Positions 53,631-64,000 of a DNA stretch of 64,000 bases are shown here, piece by piece; the stretch's first letter is position 1; each line of letters begins with the position of its first letter. The notes below the pieces were generated by a model, which saw only the letters and a list, made by a program, of their open reading frames with translations, made no database searches and was not told the origin of the DNA. A program made the translations under genes and the position numbers. The stretch comes from Ifrita kowaldi (lineage: Eukaryota > Chordata > Aves > Passeriformes > Cinclosomatidae), in contig VZRS01000476.1 of the NCBI GenBank assembly GCA_013398055.1, positions 1,222,430 through 1,286,429 on the forward strand. The letters are read 5' to 3'.

Positions 53631-53680
53631 CCGTGGTCCAAGATGAAACCAAATTCTCATCTAACAGCTCAGTCGCAACC
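53631..53680 (-). other. Possible 50-base internal exon
   Basis: On the minus strand the acceptor CCTTTATTTGTCTTCAG ends at 53681, the segment that follows has one open frame (VATELLDENLVSSWTT), and the donor is CACGG followed by GTAAGC starting at 53630. Both sites are close to consensus and the exon is phase 1 to phase 1. It lies on the same strand as, and about 16 kb upstream of, the exon at 37401-37620. At this length, chance occurrence of such a pair in 64 kb is quite possible. Confidence 0.2.
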
Positions 53681-54687
53681 CTGAAGACAAATAAAGGCTT
53701 TCTTCCCAATCTCCACAGCCTTTCAAGGGACTTAGTGAGGATGTTGGGAGTGGTTACCCCAAGAGCAGTGTGTTCATGGCACACAGCTTGGGACATGCTG
53801 CTCCACCACAGCTCAGGCATGCTGTGTGCAGTGAGTGACAAGTCTTTGCTTTCCTCTCACATGAGTAAGGGGCAGCCATCCTTCAAAAAAAAAAAGCGCT
53901 TTTTTCTAAGAAATTGGGATGAAAAACTGATACAAGTCAAGATACAGTAAGTTTGCAAAATCTTGGTTTTCTGAACTAACCAAAGAGGAACCAAAACACA
54001 ATTAATAACACAGATGCAGGAATTCTCCCCCCTAGACAGTGCTTCATACTGGGCAGATTTAGAGATGTGCCAAGAAAACAGTTAGTCAAAGGCTGCAGTG
54101 CCCTGTGAGGTGCTGAGACAGTCTCAACAATTCTTCACATGGCTGCTAGCATGAACTGAGACTTCTAAGGCTTCTGATTTACACAATTAGATCTTGAGCA
54201 CCATCTGACACAAAGCCCATAACAGAACCTTCTGATTTATTCCCACTAGGGTTGACTCAGGTCAGTCTTCAAATATATCAACTTCAAATCCAACTTAAAC
54301 CACAGGCAAAAAATACCTCATGTTTTGTCTACCAAAAAGACTGGTACCTGATTTTCAGGACTCTCAAATCTAATTAAGAGTTGCTTGTTGTAAAATGACA
54401 TTAGGAATCCAAAATACAAATCCTAGAAAGGATTGTTTTAAGAAAAACTGAAAAGAAAACATTTATTAGCAAAGCAAAATATTACTTACAGCCTCCTTAT
54501 TTTCCCCTTTCTTGATCTTCTTGGAAGCCAGCAGTTCTTACCAATATTGTTTGCTGTTGAGGTATTGCAGAAGTCACACTGTGGGGCGAAACCTGCTTAC
54601 ATTACCCACAGTCAAACATTGTAATAGCACAGGTATTTTGCCAAGGGGTTTGCCTTATTCTGTGGTTGTTTTGCAGATAAAAAACAC

Positions 54688-54706
54688 TATATATATATAT
54701 ATATAT
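54688..54706 (+). repeat. (TA)n microsatellite
   Basis: About nine uninterrupted TA units between AAAACAC and TTGCC. Likely length-variable. Confidence 0.9.
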
Positions 54707-57700
54707 TGCCTTGGAATCAAACAGGTGATAAGAAGAGAGTTTGGCTCTGGTCTGCAGTCTCTGTGACAAAGCCAGTTAAAAAAACAGGAGAAGGGTAGTA
54801 GCTCAGAGCATCACCAGTTCAAGTCTCCCTGAGCACATGCAGCTGGTCTAGAGTACCCAAATCACAAAGGAATCAAAGGAATAAAGTGCAGTCTGATGGC
54901 CCGTGTGATGCCGTGGAACACCTTTCTGCTGTTACCAACCCCCTTCTTATTGTAACAGAGTGATGCTAACTTAAAGACTAAGTTAAATAAGGTCTTCCAA
55001 ACGTGGGCACCCCTGTCCCTGAGTTGGCTTGATCTCAGTCTTCCCATTAATAGCCGGGCTTCTCCAAGCCTCATTTTAATCCCTTTCCTCTGTTTCACTT
55101 GACAGAGACTGGAGAGAGTCACAGACACCATGGATCCAACCCAACAGCCCCGCAGATCCTCAGATAAGAACAGGCTGCCGGCCCCTCCGTAAAGGTTTGT
55201 GTAATTAACCCTTTCCTTGCGCCACCTGCCCCAAGGCTCATGCAGTCTGTCACAGACACTCAGGGTAGATTTAAAAGGTTGCTTATCCCTCAACTCCCAG
55301 TGACCTCAAAGGAATCTGCAAATACTTATTGTTTCTGACAGGCCATGTATTCAGATTGATAAACACAACCCTGTCAGATGACAAAAGAAGTTCTATTTTC
55401 ATTTCAGTTAAAAAGAATGAAAAGCATTCAGCATTTCTTCGTGCCAATTTTAGGCACTTTAATTCTGAATTTCAGCTGAAACCCTCATTAAAGTGATCAA
55501 TGTCACCTTATCTTTTCCACCCAGACAGGTCCCTTGGTATCTGTCTTTAGATCTTTACCTCTTTAACAATTGTTTGTATTCAAACTAATCTTGTATTCAG
55601 TATCTGCTCTCCATCAGATGACTTACACTGTCTAGTTTTTTCCTACCTGTATAAGAGGCAATTTTTCAAATACAAACATCACTTTTATATAATCTGTGCT
55701 GAAGAAATGACTACAGACACATGCAAAAGAATGCTTCATCTGAAAAATAAATAATATTTAACTGTATTAATCAATCTGAAATAGAAAAAATAAATTCTGT
55801 TTTTACAAAAATCACCTTTCTATTCCAATGTCATGAACAAGTGATTTTTTATTTCCAATGTGAAATAATTTCCTTTAAAAAAGGGGTTGCAGATACACTC
55901 AGAAAAAGTATTTGCCAGAACTAGAGCGGCATTCACAGTGTGAGTGCTCCAGCAGACATGTGCACAATAGGATAAATTCAGCAGTAATCTCATTATTAAA
56001 AAATTAAACAAAACAATTAATTCAGAATATGATTATTAAATTTATTTCAGGTCTGAGTATCACTGAAGAATTCATCCCCCTGTACTGACACTATCTAAAA
56101 TCTGTGTGATGTTCTGCAGTTGCAGTATGGTACCCCAAAGTCACCTCAGAGGTACAAGAAAATAAAAAGTTACGCAGTAACGTCCTTCTCTCTATCAGGA
56201 TGTTAATGGAGTGTGAACTATATCAAATGAGAACAAGAAAGAACATTTGCTGCAAATTTTACTCAACAGCAGTTCAAGCTATTGAACTGCTATCATCAGG
56301 AAATGAAAATAAGAGGTGAAGAGTACATATTTTATTATTTCAAAAAGCTACTCTACTAATGGAATAAAAACCTTTCCACACAAAAAGACATTAGTCTATG
56401 CTGACCATACACTTTCTCTCTCCTAAGGAATGACTGGTGCTACAGAGTTGTGTCTACTTCAGTACCTACAAAATGAATTGTCAGTTGAAAACAACTAATA
56501 TTCTTCTACTATATTTCATAGACTTGTTTTACAGCTTCTATTTTATGACTCACAGGTTAAAACCAAGTTCCTGCCGTATGTGGGAAATTTTTTTCTATGA
56601 CCTTGAACACTACAGAAGTTATGACACATTTTTTGTCAAACTTTCATAACATCTGCAGCTACAATACATGTCTGTCCTATCTTTCAGGAATACAGATTGA
56701 TGCAATTGATCTGCTTATCATATCAGTTTTAAGGCAGCAAAGAAAATATTCTTCAGAAAGAAAAAATAAAGGCAATAATAAGGAACGGGTGTTCAGATCT
56801 ATCAACTCACAATACAACATGTGTTATGTGCATGGGCTTTGGGCTAAGATTCACATCATCTTAGGTTCGTTGTTCAAAAGGCTGATGGAAATATTTCTGG
56901 ATAGCATGCAGTTGCTGAAATTTTTAAGTAAAGTAAAACTCTTACAGCTGTGTAAATATTATGAAAGTATGTATGCTACTCATATTTTTTTTTCTTATGC
57001 AGACTTTCAGACCACCAGAGGACTCTGAGTTCCTTCAGCTCTAGAGTCAGACCAACAGCATTTCACTCAGGGATGTGAATTTAAGTTTAAGTAACTCTTT
57101 ACTAAGGGATCTACCACTAAATAGTTTTGCACCTCCATTCATGACAAATATAAATAAGGTTGTATGCAGACATATTATGTAAAGCTTTGATTAGGGACTA
57201 CCACTGTGGGGGAGTCCTACTCTTTGCATCAAAGTCCTATGAGCGCTTCGGTATTAATAGGGATGACTGAATCTTTTTCCTATTGCTCCCATATAGTGTC
57301 CATCCACTTTGTAATGGATATAGTGTCTTTATCAACTTCTCTTCTTCTCACCTCCTTTGGTTTCTCTTCTGTCTCTCTCTCCTTTCCCACAAGGACTAAA
57401 TCATCCTGTATTTTTCAAAGTAACCTGAACCTGGTATTTTCTACTGCCGCTTGTTTCTCCCTCTGATCCCCCTCGCCTTTGTAAAGTGCATTCCCACTTC
57501 CCTTGACAAGCCCAGGTCTTCCTCTCCACCTCCAATAGCTGCTGTTCAACACAATACTGAAGAAAATGCCTGGCCCCATGTACAGAGTCCATCCCTATTT
57601 TTCTTGTTAAAGAGTGGAGTTACATAAGAACACGGAAGTTAGCTACAAGAAAGCCTGAGTGATTAAATCACTAAAATACGTGCTTGTGCCAGGCTACCTC

Positions 57701-58336
57701 ATGAAGATATCATATAAGAAAGGTCTGATTAAAAGCACAGCAAGAGAATAAAAATAAAACCAACCCCCAAACCCAAAACCAGTCTAATAGGTCTCCTTAG
57801 TGCTCCATCTCCAAAAGGCAGTATGAGGGAGAGAGCAAAGAAGGCTATCAGACATGAAATACATTCTTCTAAAGACAAACCATGCCCAAAAAGGAAAACA
57901 GAACTCATAAGTGGGAAAGAAAAAGATTATATGAGTCTCAGCAGCCCAATATAGGGAGTAAGTAAAGCAAAATCATTATACTTAATGGACATTTTAAAAA
58001 GTATTGAAGTATTATGAAACAGAAATGAGAAACAACAGAAAGCTTCACTCTATAGTGGTAAAAGCCATTGCATCAAACAAACCAAAGCAAAAAAAATTCC
58101 AAGCCATTTAGACTTTTAAAAAAATATTACCAAAAATAATTTGCAAACTGTTCCACAAGTAACAAAGCAATATTAAGATACAAAGAACATGAACGAAAAC
58201 CCGATGCATTGAACAAAGGAGCAAACACGAAAAGCAAGCATTTCGTAACCTCTCCTAATCAGGCTTTAAGAGCTCTAGCATTTTGTGAAATGTTTGAAAT
58301 ATACACTGACCTACTTAGGATGTTCACAACCAATCT

Positions 58337-58370
58337 AAAAAAAAAAAAATAAAGCAAAAAAAAAAAAAAA
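58337..58370 (+). repeat. Two poly-A runs separated by TAAAGC
   Basis: Thirteen A, then TAAAGC, then fifteen A. It could be the tail of a retrocopy, but the sequence to the left is not recognisable as a retrotransposed body. Confidence 0.88.
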
Positions 58371-58579
58371 GCCTGAAGTCTAGGAGATGCTCAGTAAAGC
58401 CAGGAATTCTTCCTCCATTTAGTGCTCTGATAACTTTGAAAAGTACCTCTTTTCCCCATAAACACTATCTCACTGCAACACTACTAATAATCATTTGAGT
58501 TCTGAATAAATCTTAAATATCCTGTTTCTGCCAGAAATGTAATCACCTTCAGGCTAGAGAGTGCTGTGCTGCTAAAAGC

Positions 58580-58995
58580 TTACATCAGCATCGGGCAGCT
58601 CAGGGCCCACCTCAGTCTGTCCCGCCACCTCTCCCTGCGAGCATAAGCGAAAGGGGGCAGCTGCTGGTCCCAGGGCGGTGCCAGCAGGCAAAGTGGGCAC
58701 CCCCAAAATCTGAAGGCAGTCCACATGCCTCCAGAGGTTAGCCCACCCTGGCCTAAGTTATCAGACAGGCAAGAAGCCAACTCACAGATTCAAGGTGCGG
58801 GCTCCGTGCTCTCGAGCAGACCCGCACCCCATGCCGTCCCTGCGCGCTGCTCCCCGTGACGCCGTCCTGTGCTGCCAGCAGCCCCTCACAGGGCAGCGAT
58901 GAGCCCACCAGCCAGACCTGTGCCAGACCCCCTGCAGACCGGTGTAACGCAGCGATTGTGGCACACGCAGACAACTCACAAAAGCAGCGAAGTCA
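58580..58995. promoter_or_regulatory. Short CpG-rich, GC-rich segment
   Basis: I count 21 CpGs over about 415 bases, fourteen of them within 58801-58980, where GC is about 68 percent (122 of 180 bases). Neighbouring kilobases contain very few CpGs. This is the composition of a small CpG island, which could mark a promoter or alternative promoter. No TATA box, ATG exon or splice donor that I trust lies next to it, and the open frames in it are compositional. A young GC-rich repeat is the main alternative. Promoter function is inference only. Confidence 0.4.
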
Positions 58996-61900
58996 ATTTT
59001 GAGCTCCACTGATTTCTATATTTTGCCTTTAGGTCAGGCCTGTGTCTCTAAAAATAAGTTTCTAACCTCTACCAGGTGAATGTTTCTATCAGCAGCACTG
59101 AAAAGAGCACTGAATGTGTGTTACCTCAAATCCTGAAGGAAATGAACCCAAAGCCTTTCCAGCAATGTCAGAGAGGAATTTTAGAGGGCAACTGAAGGAA
59201 TAAATATCCTGACATCCTGCAGGACAGAAACCCACTGGGGATTCTGAAATTAAATAGGTAACACAGGCAAATAACTATGATCCACCATCTTTTGCAGTCA
59301 AAAATGAAGACACTTTCGAACACCTCCAAAACTAATATAGCGAAAGAAGCAGTTATCAGAGTAAATATTTGGTCTAACAAAACAATTCAATAATATCTTG
59401 GAGTCAATGAAAATTACTACAGCTCTAACAAGAAAGCAAACAGTCCTGCCATCTTTCTGAGTAAATGATAGCAAAACAGTGGATTTGAAAGGACAAAATT
59501 ACCTGCTGTGCGTTTTAACAGGAAAACACAACCACAGGGATTCACCTCTGTGGCTTAAGCAGGAGGGAACAGGAGCTGGCCCTGCTGAGCTGGGTGCCTA
59601 CAGATGCATGGGCTGCTGCTCTGCAGAGAATGCAAAATCAAAACAGAAGATCAAATGTGCTGTACTTCTAGCTTGTCATTGTGATGAGAATCCAATATTT
59701 TTGATTATCCACGCTGAAAAAACCCCAGCCACGTGGCCTGGCTAATTTGAGGACCATTTCTCTTTTGACTCACAACACAGTAAACCACAATTTATCCTCT
59801 CCAAATACATTTTAAGCATCTTTTAAATGATGAACTTCCTTTACTGCAGCACCATTAAAATCTGAAGTACAGGTTGCACCCCCATGACTACATAATGCCT
59901 GTGTAGGTATCACCACATGCAGTAGCACACAGACTGCTGGCTTCACAGCAACACGATGTTTAATGCTCCTTCATTTAATTTTGCTTTATGCTGAGAAATT
60001 TCAGGCACCAGAACGAAGACAGCAAAATCCTAAATAGGCATAGAATATTTTTTGATCATGAGCTCTGGAAGGTGGGACTGTCACTTACCACATGTCTGCA
60101 CGGGTAGTGCTTGACACCCAGGTTAATCACTCACCAGGCTCCGGCACAAGGCAGTCTCAGGCAGTAGGGTTTGGTTATGTTCAGTGCTAGGAAAACAAAG
60201 GTAAGGAACAAGCAAAGGAGGAAGGGAAATTCCCAAGCCAGCTGTTTCTCAGTTCCTGAGGAGTTCTTGTGGCCTTTTTGAAGCCATGTGTGGCCTTGCA
60301 CTGAAGCAGCAAGAGGCTCTACCAGCCCTGGCAAGCTCCTAGAAGGAACCCCTGAATAAAACGGTCAAGGGCACTTGTATTGCAACATCATTAAAATCCC
60401 TGGGCTGTGGTACGGGTTGTTTCTATATATGGGCACAGAATGCAATAAAGAGGAACATAAATTAATTATTTGGCACGTGAGTGATTGTGCTGCCAGGCAC
60501 TGCAGGCTTTAAAACTTTCCTACAACAATCCTCTAACTTCCTAGAGCAAGTTTTATGCAGGCATTTCCTCTCTTGAACCTGAAACCAGCTGCAGGACCTA
60601 CTACAGGGTTAGAACGATGTGTGTTTTCACATGGTGGTGAAGTTCTAGTCAAGACTAGGGTGGGTTTTATACTGGACATGCTCTGAATGCTGAAGATTGA
60701 CTATTTGTTCCAGGGATATTATCCTTTGTATTTGACTGTAAGTTATGGGGAAAGGAACAGGAGAATGGAACTGTCAAGATTTACAGCAGGTCAGCAGTGG
60801 TATGAAAGGAGGTCATGTATCCTTAGACCCTGCCCAAAGCTTAATCCATTAAAACACCTACTATTTAACTATGTGATTGTTACAAGTACCCTATAACTGC
60901 AAATATTTTTGAACACGTTCACTGAGTTTTCATTTAATATGTCTTTCAATGGTTGAATCGGCAAGATGTCACATTGAACATAAAACACAGTAAAATCACT
61001 TATGTGTAATGTTTTTCAGCCACGAAAAAATATTCTTCCTGGTTCTACTTAATGTTCCTCCAATTTTCTCCCCTTTTCAAATTCCAGGGAGCAAAATCAG
61101 TAAAAATTTGTGTAATAACAACCTGATCTTGTGAGACATGGAACTTCACAGTATAAGATAAAACCCACCAGTTTAAGCTTGTTTAAGTTCATCATGGAAA
61201 TGAAAGCACTAGGAGAATAAAAAATCCTATACCTTTTTCACTTATAGCCAAATATTTAGCTTTTCTAACTTAAAGCAAACATTAATTCAGTAGGCTTAAG
61301 CAAAGGATCAATAAAATAAGGTAGGTACCTTATGACTGAGTCATGTGTTTTGACAGGAACTCTCCAGCTCCTTATTCCGATTCAACTAGACTGCCTGCAT
61401 TTTAACAAATGGTTTAGAGCCTCTAAACAATGATGATAAAAATGTCCATATGGAAATACTTTGATATGATTTATTGAATTCGACCTGTTTTTTTTTCAGG
61501 TACAGGGACAGCACAACCTATTGAGGCAGCCATGGCCTTCCTCCCACTGCATAAATGAAATTTTTGAATTTACTACAGATGATGGGGCAGGGGAGAATCC
61601 CTGGAAATAGACAGTGACTGGGAGTAAACAGCTGCTGCCAGAACAAATAATCCTCCTGGCGGCAGTGCATCTGATGCCCGTGGAGGGTTGGGCAGCCCGT
61701 GCCCAGCGTGGAAGCACAGCCCCAGGCACCAGAGGCTGGGGCAGCCCAAGCCCCCATTCCTGGGCTGCTGCCAAGCTGCTGTGTCAGCTCAGACACTTGG
61801 ACTTACAGGGTTTCTCCACTGGAAAAGGAGTGCACAGACGTTTCTCAAATACCTACCAAAGCAAGCAGAGGTTTGGCTTGTTTTGTCATTAGCAGCTCTT

Positions 61901-64000
61901 TGAAGCCTTTCTGAGATCTGGAATGTGGAAAATGAGACCAGTGGCCTAAACATTGCAACTTAAGTTGCCAAAACCATATAAACACACATATATATCTCTC
62001 GTGCTATTTATCTCATTTGCTGCCATGCACACATACATTTATAAAATACACTTTGTACACATACACATGCAGATCTTGTCAAAGGCAACTCAGTCTTTGA
62101 CTAACTTATTCACAGCCACATCTCAAACAGAATTACCCAAGTAAAATCATGGGTAAAAAATGTAATGTCCATGTTTTGTGCATTAGGAGGCATATTTTAA
62201 CACAACTGTCTTGTCTTGGTCATTCTTCTCTACATTCAAGTAGCAAATATTTTTGTTTTACAGGAATATTCTGTAATGCCAATTTAAATATTTTTTCTCA
62301 TTGACTTGGATAAATATGGAAAAATATAAAGCACTGAAGAAGGCCAAATGATATACAATAACTGCTGAGATTTTACATCAGACAGGAAATGTAAATAAGG
62401 AAAGATGGCATAATTGTTAGATCACAGCTGCCAATAATCCACAAATATTAACAGTTCAAAATAGAATAACATTTGGTGGAAACTCATTTTTTGGGTCTGT
62501 AGTGACCCCTTTTAACATATTGCAGAGTTTCAAATCCTGTTCTCCAAGGAAAACTTCACAGCTCTCAGCAGAATCTTTACTGCCTTCTAGTATTTCTGTA
62601 AGAATATTTATTAATCATGATAATATTCATAATAGAGAGAAGCTTACTATTTTTAACTCTCAATATTCCCCTCCACGTAGTTTGGCTTTGTCCAATCATT
62701 ATGTTTCTCCAGTTCTAACAATTTTTTTCTTGTCCCAACATCATAAAGTGTCTGCTTTCCTTGAATGTTAAATCAAATGCTCATCTATGTTTATTATGAA
62801 TGACATCCCAGACATTTGTTTCCCTGCTTGCTGGTCTTTATTTAAGTGGACACTTTACAGACAAGCAAACATGACATGCCAATTCAGCAAGTTTTGCAGT
62901 AATTTTCACTCGTTTCAAGTTTTTTTAAATAATATTCCTTTTTCTTGTTTTGTACCAGGTTCCTATTTTTTGAAATGTGTTGAATTGGATGCAACTATTG
63001 CAAGTGGCCCATAAAATTACCAAGATAACAGTGAATAGCTTTGCAGCTAGAGGTACTACTTTCATTAGGAGACCAAATGAAGAAATTAATTCACATTAAG
63101 CTTTCAAGAAAGAAGAAAGATGGGTGTTGCAACATCCACCTTCTGTCTCAGAACAGAACCAGGCAGAAACAAACCTGATAGCAGGAAAAAAACCACAGGT
63201 AAAAAGGGATAAGAACATAAGCAGAACAACTATGTATGCTCATTGTCCTGTCCCAGGGTAACAAACTACAGAGATACAAGTTTCTCTCAGTATTGTGGTG
63301 GTGTTGAGATATTTTTTATTTCTTTGAAGAAAAACTCCTGATTTTATTTTAAGCCACAGACAGGAAAGAACTACTAAACCAAGCACTTTTAAAGGCTGCT
63401 GCTGACAGCAGCTCTGTCTTAAGAAGAATTTGGCATCTTTAGCTCTCCAGACTACTTCACATTTTCATTTGACTTATCGAGGTCATCTTAACACCACTCA
63501 GTTCTGTAGGTACTTGATCCTGTCATCAAGGCAACGTATCACAAAGTGAAATCTGTGCAGACCCTTCCACAGGGTAGCTGCTCTCCTGCACTGCAACACA
63601 TTGTACCTAGTAGTCCAGGAAATCTCCCTTCCACCCTCTGGCACTTGTCCATCAGCATCCAAATATTTGAACTACAATAATTGGTGGTATACTAATGTCA
63701 AGGTCACATTATCAATTTTTTTCTTTTTAATTATGGGAAAACTGAGATAGGAATCTCAGAATCCCTGTCAGTCTATTTTTATGAAATACACAATAAGTAT
63801 ATCATTGTCTCACTGATTGCTGGATTATTTATTCTGAAAATATGAACAAGCACAGTATCTGGATATGAGGGTTAAAAATATTGACTATGTTGTCCTGAAA
63901 AATATTAAAATAAAAAGAAAACAGAATAACATTCTTTAAATATTATATGACCACTAAAATCCGTGTAACAATATACAGTTGCACAACATTTATGATATTA
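58996..64000. other. Non-coding stretch, no gene recognised
   Basis: AT-rich with GC-richer patches at about 59520-59640, 60130-60340 and 61600-61800. These have overlapping open frames on both strands and no known motif. No RNA gene, repeat family or exon was recognised up to the right edge. Confidence 0.55.

Larger units (their letters stand above)
53681..58579. other. Non-coding stretch with simple repeats
   Basis: AT-rich. It holds a TA repeat (54688-54706), a GC-richer part at 54990-55300 with a chance open frame, and paired A-runs at 58337-58370. No recognised exon or transposon. Confidence 0.5.

Noticed and set aside
54862..55293. 143-codon open frame on the minus strand
   Set aside because: It looked exon-like at first, but the product resembles no family I know and the frame runs through ordinary AT-rich sequence at its 3' end.
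56597..57028. 143-codon open frame on the plus strand
   Set aside because: Low-GC sequence with no domain pattern and no splice-site support.
1..64000. CRISPR arrays, operons, rRNA, tRNA or microRNA genes
   Set aside because: No regularly spaced repeats, no bacterial gene organisation, and no tRNA or rRNA motif was recognised. Small RNAs cannot be excluded by eye.

Overview
The window reads as nuclear DNA from a bird. It is AT-rich, full of stops in every frame, and carries CR1 LINE 3' ends typical of bird genomes: a minus-strand 3' tail near 7.5 kb, a plus-strand fragment near 40.1-40.5 kb, a minus-strand fragment near 49.5-49.95 kb, and a plus-strand tail ending in TATTC-type repeats near 51.6 kb. 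It also holds an LTR-type retroelement sequence (about 6.4-7.2 kb) of a kind I remember as widespread in birds. Species level is not determinable; a songbird is possible but only a guess. Nothing bacterial, phage-like or organellar is present: no operons, rRNA, recognisable tRNA or CRISPR.

Layout. 1-6.4 kb: unannotated non-coding DNA with two GC-richer islands. 6.4-7.2 kb: LTR element ending in CACCACA with an internal AATAAA. 7.5 kb: CR1 tail. 7.5-26.7 kb: non-coding, with a strongly pyrimidine-skewed stretch at about 19.8-22.7 kb. 26,674-28,426: two 876-bp direct copies separated by a single N, differing at three transitions and no indels; this is almost certainly an assembly artefact (unmerged contig ends or haplotypes). 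About 31.95-32.07 kb: a decayed C2H2 zinc-finger fragment on the minus strand. 37,401-37,620: the best protein-coding candidate in the window, a minus-strand first coding exon of 73 codons with an ATG in good context, an in-frame stop just upstream and a clean GTAACT donor. I do not recognise the gene. 38-58 kb: mostly non-coding, with CR1 fragments, a diverged direct repeat pair (43.5 and 46.2 kb), two weak splice-flanked open segments on the minus strand (44.6 and 53.6 kb) and simple repeats. 58.6-59.0 kb: a short CpG-rich segment. 59-64 kb: non-coding.

If the 37.4 kb exon is real, at least part of the window belongs to a minus-strand gene whose later exons lie at lower coordinates or beyond the left edge, so 1-37.4 kb may be intron. 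That is inference. I found no convincing novel biological system. The items most worth a second look are the 1-N duplication, the unrecognised exon, the zinc-finger relic, the diverged repeat pair and the CpG-rich patch.
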